A stretch of 64,000 nt of DNA from Caldilineaceae bacterium bin34 (GTDB lineage Bacteria > Chloroflexota > Anaerolineae > Caldilineales > Caldilineaceae): NCBI GenBank assembly GCA_002238555.1, contig MPMO01000006.1:1-64000 (forward strand), in the 5' to 3' direction. Under the pieces are notes generated by a model. The model ran no database searches, had not been told where the DNA came from, and was given only the letters and a program-made list of their open reading frames with translations. Of the stretch, positions 54,411 to 64,000 are shown piece after piece. Numbering within the stretch: the first letter of the stretch is position 1; each line of letters starts with the position of its first letter. A program made the position numbers and the translations under genes.

Positions 54411-55061
54411 GTGTCCAAGGTCAAACGGTTAACGATTCTGATTTCGGGAAACGGCTCCAATCTGGAGGCGCTGATCGAGGCGTGTGGCACCCATCGGCTG
54501 CAGGCGGAAGTGGGCCTTGTTATTTCCAGCAAAGCAGCGGTTTTCGGCCTGGAACGCGCCCGTCGGCATGGGATCCCCGCCAAGGTCCTGTCCTGGTCGG
54601 AACACCGGGCCTGCGGTGGGTCGCGGTCCACCTATGACCAACAACTGGCGCGCTGTGTGGCGGCTTCGCAGCCCGACCTGATTGTGCTTGCGGGATGGCT
54701 GCGGATTCTGACCCGTTTCTTTCTGGATCGGTTTCCCGGGAAGGTGGTCAACCTCCACCCTGCACTCCCCGGGGCATTTCCAGGGCTGCACGCCATTGAA
54801 CGGGCCTACACGGCCTGGCGGGAGGGGACGATCCGGGAAACTGGTGCGATGGTGCACTGGGTGCCGGACGAGGGGGTGGACACCGGTCCCGTCCTCCGCG
54901 TTGTCCGGGTGCCGTTCCGCGAAGGCGAAACCCTGGAGGGCTTGACGGAACGGATGCACGCCGCCGAACACGGACTGCTGGTGCCGGCGATTGCCGCCGC
55001 GTTGGCGGGTGAGGCCGGATCACTCGGCCCATCCGCTGCCGAAGCCCGCGCGGCGCACTGA
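54411..55061 (+). CDS. purN: Phosphoribosylglycinamide formyltransferase
   Basis: 216 residues from GTG 54411. It formylates GAR with 10-formyltetrahydrofolate. Motifs: ILISGNGSNLEALI (phosphate loop), the catalytic triad in NLHPALPGAFPGLHA (Asn, His) and the Asp in GVDTGPV. The last 20 residues are an Ala-rich extra tail. This completes the pur genes in the window; mltG is convergent. Confidence 0.94.
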   Translation: MSKVKRLTILISGNGSNLEALIEACGTHRLQAEVGLVISSKAAVFGLERARRHGIPAKVLSWSEHRACGGSRSTYDQQLARCVAASQPDLIVLAGWLRILTRFFLDRFPGKVVNLHPALPGAFPGLHAIERAYTAWREGTIRETGAMVHWVPDEGVDTGPVLRVVRVPFREGETLEGLTERMHAAEHGLLVPAIAAALAGEAGSLGPSAAEARAAH

Positions 55062-55173
55062 CCGAGTCCACCGGGAGGCGGGAATTCAGGCCTCTTGGCT
55101 TGTATGCCGACGGGCAAATCCGCGGCAGCCCCGCTGCCGGTTGTGGCATGGCAACGGCGTGCCCACCCCAAGG

Positions 55174-56475
55174 TCAGCGGCCATAGCGGATGGAGTTCTG
55201 CTGGTGCTCGGCATACGTGGCGGCAAACACGTGCGCGCCGTCGACCCCGGTGGTGTGGAAGAAGCAGTAGACGCTGTTGGCCGGGCTGCGGACCGCGTCC
55301 AGCGAGCTGAGGCCGGGGTTGGAAATGGGGGAGGGGGGCAGGCCCTGGTTTTGAAACGTGTTGTACGGGGACTGCACGCGATCGTAATCGTCCAGCGTGA
55401 TGGAAGGCCACCAGCCGTCGGCGGCGTTGCCGAGGGGATACTGGACTGTCGGATCCGATTCCAGGTAGGGGCCACGGACCTCGTCCCGGCAGAGTCCCGA
55501 GAGGCGGTTGAGATACACGCTGGCAATCAAGGGCCTTTCCTCGGCCACGACGGCTTCCCGTTCGACAATGCTGGCCAGGGTCACGACTTCCCGGGGTGTC
55601 AGGGCCGGTTCGGCGGTCAGGCCCCGCTCTCCCAGCCGGCGGTCGAAGTTGTCCAGGAACTTGGCCACGACCGTTTCCACGCGATCGGCGTTCACGGGGA
55701 AGCGGTAGGTGTCGGGAAACAGGTAGCCCTCGAGGGAGGCATCGGTCGGCAGATCGGCCAAGAAGTCGTAGTCGTCGAATATCTCCATGGACCTGGGGTC
55801 CCGCACGGCATCCAGGAATTCGCGGGCGGAGATGATGTAGTTGGCTTCCAGCACCTCGGCGAATTCCTCCATGCGCATGCCTTCCAGCAACGTCACCAGC
55901 TCCTCTTCGTAGCTGGGCACGTTGAGGGCCTCCGCCAGTTCGGGGATGGTCATGGTTTCCGACAGCATGTAGTTGCCGGCCTCCAGATAGCGGTCGAGGA
56001 ACTGGACCCGCAGGTAGAGATTGAACAGTTCGGCATCCGTCACAAACCCTTCGTTCTCCAGACGGTAGGCGATGTACAGGGCCGGCTCGCCCAGACCGAT
56101 TTCGAACGGACGCGGCCGCGGGTCGCCGCCGGGAGGAGCCAGCAGGCGATCCGCCTGCATCTCAAGACTGAGGGAAAGGGCCCAGTGTTCGATGTTGTCC
56201 GGGGTCAAGGCCGAGGCGGCCTGGTGGATGTCCAGCAGCGTTCGGCTTGGCAGGTCCGAGTCCGCCACCTGCCGATCCAGGTGGACCAGCGCCACGCCGC
56301 GGCTCCACAGAAGCAACACGCCCAGGCCCGCGAGCACCGCGGCCCTGAGCATCCATCGCCAGGTTTGAGTGGCGGGATGGAGGGAATCATTCCATCGCGA
56401 TGCCTTGCGGGCGCGCTCCGCGTATTGACGGTTGCGGGCGCGCATGTGCCGGCGTTGCCGGGTGGTGCCGAACAT
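55174..56475 (-). CDS. mltG: Endolytic murein transglycosylase MltG
   Basis: 433 residues, membrane-anchored by one helix (about 43-60) after a basic cytoplasmic tail. The YceG-like domain has the catalytic Glu in TLASIVEREA, and downstream YNTFQNQGLPPSPISNPG, the family's C-terminal hallmark. It cuts nascent peptidoglycan strands and may set strand length. The position after ruvX matches the common ruvX-mltG pairing. A LysM region is absent. Confidence 0.93.
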   Translation of the reverse strand: MFGTTRQRRHMRARNRQYAERARKASRWNDSLHPATQTWRWMLRAAVLAGLGVLLLWSRGVALVHLDRQVADSDLPSRTLLDIHQAASALTPDNIEHWALSLSLEMQADRLLAPPGGDPRPRPFEIGLGEPALYIAYRLENEGFVTDAELFNLYLRVQFLDRYLEAGNYMLSETMTIPELAEALNVPSYEEELVTLLEGMRMEEFAEVLEANYIISAREFLDAVRDPRSMEIFDDYDFLADLPTDASLEGYLFPDTYRFPVNADRVETVVAKFLDNFDRRLGERGLTAEPALTPREVVTLASIVEREAVVAEERPLIASVYLNRLSGLCRDEVRGPYLESDPTVQYPLGNAADGWWPSITLDDYDRVQSPYNTFQNQGLPPSPISNPGLSSLDAVRSPANSVYCFFHTTGVDGAHVFAATYAEHQQNSIRYGR

Positions 56476-56491
56476 CGGTTCCGGGTCCAGG

Positions 56492-56962
56492 CTAGGGATC
56501 GATGCGTCCCCACCCGCGCGGGTCGGACCGCTCCCGTGCCCGCATGTAGGCCTCGAGGATTAGGGCCGCCGCCACCGCGTCCTCCGGGCCGCGGCGGCCG
56601 GCCTCCCGCTGGGCGATTCTGGCTGCCGCGGGGGGCCAGCGCTCATCCCCGAAGACCACCGGGCGGGCCGGCGCGAGCCAGTGCCGCTGCGCCTGCATCC
56701 AGCGTCGCGCCCATTCCCTGACGTAGGCGGTCCGGTCGGTTTCGCCGTCACCGTGGTCGGAGACGGGCAGGCCGCAGATCACCGAAGCAACTTCGTGCCG
56801 ATCCAGCAGACGGCACAGGTGGGCGAAGTCCGCCTTCCGGCTGGTCCGGGTCATCACCTCCAGTGGCGTGGCCCCGAGCCACAGCGAATCGTTCAAGGCG
56901 ATGCCGATTTTGGTCAGGCCCACATCCACGGCCATCAGGCGCGGCTTCAGTTCCGGCACCAT
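56492..56962 (-). CDS. ruvX: Putative Holliday junction resolvase RuvX/YqgF
   Basis: 156 residues from ATG 56962, which overlaps the stop of the upstream baseplate-J-like gene (ATGA). Its RNase-H-like fold shows MAVDVGLTKIGIALND with the first catalytic Asp, ICGLPVSDHGDG, and FGDERWPP and PEDAVAAALIL containing the remaining acidic residues. It takes part in recombination junction processing and in 16S rRNA maturation. An in-frame extension to 56992 is less likely. Confidence 0.9.
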   Translation of the reverse strand: MVPELKPRLMAVDVGLTKIGIALNDSLWLGATPLEVMTRTSRKADFAHLCRLLDRHEVASVICGLPVSDHGDGETDRTAYVREWARRWMQAQRHWLAPARPVVFGDERWPPAAARIAQREAGRRGPEDAVAAALILEAYMRARERSDPRGWGRIDP

Positions 56963-58558
56963 CAACTGTCCGTGGCCGAGGAGGCCGGCCAACTGGTCTC
57001 CACCCGGATGCGGTGCGGCAGGGATGGCAGGAATGCGCGTTCGGGTGGGGAAATGCGAATTTGCCAGGGTTCCTCAATGTCCAGTTCTGCCATTTTGCGG
57101 TCGAGGTCCGTGAGCGGTGTGCCGGCCAGCGTGGTGCGCAGGACCTGCCGGTCGGGAGCCTGGAGGTATCGGGCCCGGGTCCTGACCGTGAAGGCAAGCT
57201 CGGTGCCCGCGTTGACGGTCCCGGATTCGAGGTGGAAGTCCAAGCTGTCCGGATCAATCAGGGCCCGCGGCGGAGTTTCGGCCTCCAGCCTGGCCAGGAC
57301 AAAGTCCACGAGGTCGCTGGTCTGGACGGCCAACCCGCTGACCAGCACCATCATTGTCAGGGTCAGTTCGTCGGCCACTTCCCCGTTGAACAGTTCGGTG
57401 TTGGTCCACTGAATTGAGACCGATACGGTTTCGCTGGGCAGCCAGGCGTTGGGCGGAACCTCGGGCGCCAAAATGGTCAGGGCCTTGCCGCGGACATCGG
57501 CCAGCAGCACATCGCGCAGGTAGTCCTGGTCGCGCTGGGACACGGCAAACCGCTCCTCGGACGTGCCGCCTTGCAGATCGCTGGGATTGGCAATGCGCAC
57601 GCGCTGGGCCCAGCTGCCGGTGATGGTGTTGATGCTGTTGGCCGGGACGTTGCCTTCCTCGCCGGCCTTGACGGCCTCGATTTCGACCAGCGTCTGCAGT
57701 CCGGTTCCGCCCGCCAGGATGGCATCGTTGAGGGTCACGAAGGGAATGGCGTCGCCGGTGCCGGTTTGCACCTGGGTTCCCGCCGGGATGGTGAACCCCT
57801 CCGTGCCCAGATTGGTGATGGCGAGGTAGCCCTGCGCCTTGTCCACGGGTTTCCAGGTGACCGCCGTGGTCTCCGTCGTACCCACCACCTCGTGCGAGAC
57901 GGAGATCCAGGTGGCCGGAACCAGACCGGTGTCGTTGTCCACGGCCTGGGCGTACAGGCTGGCGGACATGGGAACGTCCAGTTCCAGTACATGGGAGGAC
58001 GGAGCCACCGTCAATGTCGCGCTTGGCTGCACATGTGTCAGAAACAGCCAGAGCGACGATCCCGCAATGGCGCAGAACACCGCGATTCCGAACAGGTTGC
58101 GGACCCAGCCCCCGGAAGTTGGCAAGACGGCCGGGACGCGGCCCCCACCGGCACGGCGCTTGCCGGGGGAACCCCGGGGGATGGTTGCCCCGTTGCGGAC
58201 GGGGCTCGCTGCGCGCGCCGTGGCGAGCCAGCGCTCGGCCTCGGCAACCGATTGGAACCTCTTTCCGCGGACCCGGTGCGCGGTTGCCCCGGGCAGGTGA
58301 CCCGTCGCGACGTAGGCCAGGGGCAGACCGCGGACACGGGCTCGATGGGTCAGCGCCAGGCACCATTCCGCCAGGTCCGCACCCGGGGGCACGGAGTGAA
58401 TCTCCACCAGAAGCCCGGTTCCCGCGGCTTCTGAAACAGTCTGGAGCAAATCGGCCAGGCGGCTGGTTTCGCGGACAACAACGGTGGTGTGCACAGGCTG
58501 GAACGGTGACTGGGTTTCGTGTCTTGGCGGCGCGGATTGGGACAGGACCGGGGTCGGG

Positions 58559-61276
<2,718 letters not shown>

Positions 61277-61344
61277 TCCCAGAAGGCATTTGAAGGATTC
61301 AGCAAGGGGCGAACGGTAGGCGGCCCCTGTCGCCCAAGCGGCGC

Positions 61345-61350
61345 ATTATA
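61345..61350 (-). promoter_or_regulatory. -10 element (TATAAT) for alaS
   Basis: TATAAT followed by G on the minus strand, about 70 bases before the alaS start, in the 177-base divergent gap shared with mutL. No good -35 is visible. Confidence 0.5.
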
Positions 61351-61453
61351 TGATGGTTGTCCAGTCCCGGCATTGAAGATGGCCGGATTCATCCGTCCAG
61401 TCCGCCTCCGGGATTGTGATCTTCGCCTCCGTTTCGGGTCCGGAATTCCGCCC

Positions 61454-63223
61454 ATGGCCATACAGCCCCTGTCGGCCGCCACCGTGGCGCGCATTGCTGC
61501 CGGCGAGGTCATCGAACGCCCGGTCGACGCGGTGCGGGAACTGGTCGAAAACTCGCTGGATGCCCATGCCCGCCACGTGGACGTGGCTCTCAAGGGCGGA
61601 GGCCTGGACCTCATTCGCGTGGTGGACGACGGGGACGGCATTCCCGCCGACGAGCTGCAGCTGGCCTTCCAGCGCCACGCCACCAGCAAGCTGGCGGATG
61701 CGGAAGGGCTGGATCGCATTCAAACCCTGGGATTCAGGGGTGAGGCCCTGTTCAGCATCGGGGCCGTCAGCCACGTGACCGTGGTGTCCCGCCATCAACG
61801 AGATGCCACCGGCAGTCGCCTCCGGTTTGCCTGCGGCAAGGTTGAGGACCAGGCACCGGCGGGCGCCGTGCAGGGAACGACCCTGCAGGTTGAGCAGTTG
61901 TTTGTCAACGCACCGGTGCGACAGCGGTTCCTGAAGTCCGCGACGGCCGAGGCCGGGCGCGTGTCCCGGATGATGCAGCGGTATGCGCTGGCCTGGCCGG
62001 GGGTTGCATTTGCCTACAGCCACAACGACCGGGTGCTGATGCGGACCCACGGCCGCGGCGATGTGCGGGAGGTTCTGCTGGAGGTGCATGGCCGAGAGTT
62101 GGCACGTCAGGCCTTGTCCCTGGCGGGGCTGCGCCACGACATCAAGGTGGCGGGCTTTGTTTCGCCGCCGACGCTGCACTATCCCAACCGGGGCCACATC
62201 GATGTGTTTGTCAACGGCCGCTGGATTCAGGACCGGTCGGTGACGCAGGCGGTTGTGCAGGGATGTCACGGACGCCTGCCCGGCGGGCGGTTTCCCTTTG
62301 GCCTCATCTTCATTGAAATGGATCCGGTCCTGCTGGATGTCAATGTTCATCCCCGCAAGGCGGAAGTGCGGTGCCTGCGGGACAGGGCCTTGTTTGCGGC
62401 CGTGTTGCATGCCGTGGAGGACAGCCTGGCTGCGTACCAGCAGGTGCCGGAGGCCGCTCCGTTGGCGGTCATGCCGGTCCAGGAGGACGCTGAAGGGCAG
62501 TGGCGGGGTTCCGCATCCAAAGCCGAGGGTCTGGCCCTGGATTTGCCCCGGGTCGATCTTGACCTCCGGTCGCATGGTCGCCTGCCCGTTACCAACAAGG
62601 GCGATGCGCAGCCCAATCGCATGGAACCGGTCGTCGGGGACCTGCCTCCTCTCCATGTAATTGGACAGGTTGGACAGATGTACATCGTGGCGGAGACTTC
62701 GGCAGGCATGGTGCTGGTGGACCAGCATGCCGCCCACGAGCGGGTGTTGTACGAGGCTTGGCTTGACCAGGAACGGGTGGACGAGCACCTGCGCTCCCGA
62801 CAGGCCCTCCTGGTTCCGGAAACACTGGAGATTGGGACCGAAATCGCCGGTCTGCTTGACGCCCACCTGGAGCTGCTGTCGGCTTTGGGGTTCGACATCG
62901 CCGCCTTCGGCGGCTCGACCTACGTGGTGCGAGCCATGCCCGCGCTGCTCGCGGACCGTGCGCCGCGGGCCGTGTTGCGGGAGGTGCTGGACTGTCTGGC
63001 GGACAATCGGGACTTGGTGCACGAGGAACTGGAGCAACGGCTGGTCCGCGTGATCTGCAAGCGGAGTGCCATCAAGGCCGGTCAGCCGCTTGGCTTCGAC
63101 GAAATGGAGTCTCTGCTTACGCAGTTGGGCAACTGCAAAAATCCCCTGACCTGTCCACACGGCCGGCCCACCATCGTCCAGTTCTCCAGCAAGGCTTTGG
63201 CCAAGGCCTTCGGACGCGGTTAG
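61454..63223 (+). CDS. mutL: DNA mismatch repair protein MutL, endonuclease type
   Basis: 589 residues from ATG 61454. The GHKL ATPase domain has RIAAGEVIERPVDAVRELVENSLDA, DDGDGI and TLGFRGEAL. The C-terminal domain carries the endonuclease metal site DQHAAHERVLYE (423-434), CKRSAIKAG and CPHGRPT, so this MutL nicks DNA itself, as in bacteria without MutH. No mutS lies beside it. The long upstream frame over alaS is not coding. It is transcribed divergently from alaS. Confidence 0.96.
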   Translation: MAIQPLSAATVARIAAGEVIERPVDAVRELVENSLDAHARHVDVALKGGGLDLIRVVDDGDGIPADELQLAFQRHATSKLADAEGLDRIQTLGFRGEALFSIGAVSHVTVVSRHQRDATGSRLRFACGKVEDQAPAGAVQGTTLQVEQLFVNAPVRQRFLKSATAEAGRVSRMMQRYALAWPGVAFAYSHNDRVLMRTHGRGDVREVLLEVHGRELARQALSLAGLRHDIKVAGFVSPPTLHYPNRGHIDVFVNGRWIQDRSVTQAVVQGCHGRLPGGRFPFGLIFIEMDPVLLDVNVHPRKAEVRCLRDRALFAAVLHAVEDSLAAYQQVPEAAPLAVMPVQEDAEGQWRGSASKAEGLALDLPRVDLDLRSHGRLPVTNKGDAQPNRMEPVVGDLPPLHVIGQVGQMYIVAETSAGMVLVDQHAAHERVLYEAWLDQERVDEHLRSRQALLVPETLEIGTEIAGLLDAHLELLSALGFDIAAFGGSTYVVRAMPALLADRAPRAVLREVLDCLADNRDLVHEELEQRLVRVICKRSAIKAGQPLGFDEMESLLTQLGNCKNPLTCPHGRPTIVQFSSKALAKAFGRG

Positions 63224-63447
63224 GGGGTGTCGTCGGCAGACGCCGCCCATGCTGCCGGACGAAGACTGTAGATCGCTCGGGAGGTGGAGGGGGCCGGACC
63301 GTGTGTTTCAGGTTGCATCGGATGGCATGCGACTGTGGATGTGGTCACGGCCACGTTGCCCTCCGGACGTTTCGGCAACCAACGACACCGCATGCTCCCT
63401 GGGGCAACGGGCCTGCGGGCCGTGCGGTGAACGCGCCCCGCGGATTG

Positions 63448-63477
63448 TTGGAACACAGCCGGTCGGCTGTGTATGGT
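63448..63477 (+). promoter_or_regulatory. Promoter with operator-like palindrome before the HAD gene
   Basis: TTGGAA (63448-63453) and TATGGT (63472-63477, with TG two bases before) are 18 bases apart. The inverted repeat ACACAGCCG (63453-63461) / CGGCTGTGT (63464-63472) with a 2-base centre fills the spacer exactly, as expected of a repressor or MerR-type activator site. The remaining part of the 300-base gap (63224-63447) shows no gene. Confidence 0.5.
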
Positions 63478-63524
63478 CGGTTCGGATATCGAGATCGGAT
63501 TCCACCCCTTGGAGGTGCAGCACG

Positions 63525-64000
63525 ATGAGCACGGTGCCGAGCGTCGTCTTCGACCTGGATAGCACGTTGTTGGACAACAGCAGTTATCAGGCCACGCTGG
63601 TGGAGATTTGCCGCCAGGTCAGCGAATTGAATCCAGGCTTGGAGCCGGGGCAATTGCAACAGATCAACTCCGACATCTGGACCTCCAACAAAGACCGGTA
63701 CATGACGGAACTCTGGGAAGGCGCCAAGGACACGTTCAGTCTTGGAGAGGAAGTCTGGGAACTCACCCTTGCCCAGTGCGGGGTCCAGTCCCGAAGCATC
63801 GCCAGGGAGGCGGCCCGCATTCATGATGCAACCGAGGCCAGGCACTTCAGGCTTTACGCGGATGCCCGGTCCGCCGTCCGGACACTTCAACAGGCTGGGA
63901 TCCGGATGGTGCTGGTTACCAACGGACCTTCACAGCTGCAACGGCGCAAGATTGAAATCCTCGGGATTGTCCCTTGGTTCGAGGCGATCCTGGTTTCGGC
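63525..64000 (+). CDS. HAD-superfamily hydrolase, partial at window end
   Basis: The 158 residues seen run off the window edge. ATG 63525 has GGAGG nine bases upstream. The HAD motif I is VFDLDSTLLDN (nucleophile Asp and acid/base Asp); a helical cap domain follows; motif II is VLVTNGPS, then LQRRKIEILGI, as in 2-haloacid dehalogenase/phosphoglycolate-phosphatase-like (subfamily IA) enzymes. It is probably a phosphatase of a small metabolite. A palindromic promoter controls it. Confidence 0.85.
   Translation, partial: MSTVPSVVFDLDSTLLDNSSYQATLVEICRQVSELNPGLEPGQLQQINSDIWTSNKDRYMTELWEGAKDTFSLGEEVWELTLAQCGVQSRSIAREAARIHDATEARHFRLYADARSAVRTLQQAGIRMVLVTNGPSQLQRRKIEILGIVPWFEAILVS

Overview
This window is high-G+C bacterial chromosome with densely packed genes, short gaps, many 4-base stop/start overlaps, and no insertion sequence, transposase, integrase, prophage or CRISPR array. 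The best guess for the host is Chloroflexota, possibly a Dehalococcoidia/SAR202-like lineage (about 50% sure). The reasons are a lipoprotein-type YidC, a membrane-anchored baseplate-J-like protein between alaS and ruvX, a short CBS-less GuaB-family enzyme, a ThyX-type thymidylate synthase, and a Desulfovibrio-like PurL/PurQ split. The host encodes a selenocysteine tRNA.

Layout. 0.1-7.4 kb: glmU-corC, a Crp/Fnr regulator, a short polyprenyl-synthase-like protein without its aspartate-rich motif, a Gfo/Idh oxidoreductase and a guaB-like gene. 7.4-13.0 kb (minus strand): one apparent eight-gene operon, rpmH-rnpA-yidD-yidC-jag-pfkB-parA-parB, behind a good promoter (TTGACC-17-TATACT); this is the usual origin-proximal set, but dnaA and a visible oriC are missing. 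13.2-18.0 kb: priA and a membrane pyrophosphatase. 18.1-24.3 kb (minus): a helical-repeat protein, then a molybdopterin-oxidoreductase-like protein with hydantoinase/oxoprolinase A and B. 24.6-28.0 kb: an orphan UgpC/MsmX-type ABC ATPase with a clear terminator, an ApgM-type phosphoglycerate mutase and a class III sirtuin.

28.0-38.3 kb is the most accessory-looking part. It opens with tRNA-Sec(UCA), then a DUF1643 protein, then a three-gene cluster (BNR/sialidase-like protein, ThDP-dependent enzyme, 597-residue protein of unknown family) whose candidate promoter is followed by a perfect inverted repeat. Next come a PD-(D/E)XK nuclease-like/SF1 helicase fusion and an operon of a small beta-rich unknown protein with two adjacent GCS2-type carboxylate-amine ligases, one intact and one lacking most catalytic signatures.

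38.4-43.8 kb: a PurM/HypE-fold enzyme preceded by a 24-residue membrane peptide, an unusually long ThyX, an orphan protein, an aldo/keto reductase and a GT4 glycosyltransferase. 44.1-55.1 kb: de novo purine synthesis, purL-purQ-purC-purEK-purF then purD-purM-purN, with a PurE-PurK fusion. Together these give every step from PRPP to CAIR/SAICAR; purB and purH lie elsewhere. 55.2-61.3 kb (minus): alaS, baseplate-J-like, ruvX, mltG. 61.5-64.0 kb: endonuclease-type mutL and the start of a HAD hydrolase with an operator-like palindrome in its promoter.

Promoters seen by eye often have the -10 element TATAAT followed directly by G, usually with a poor -35. All family calls rest on recognised motifs and remembered family sequences; no search was run.
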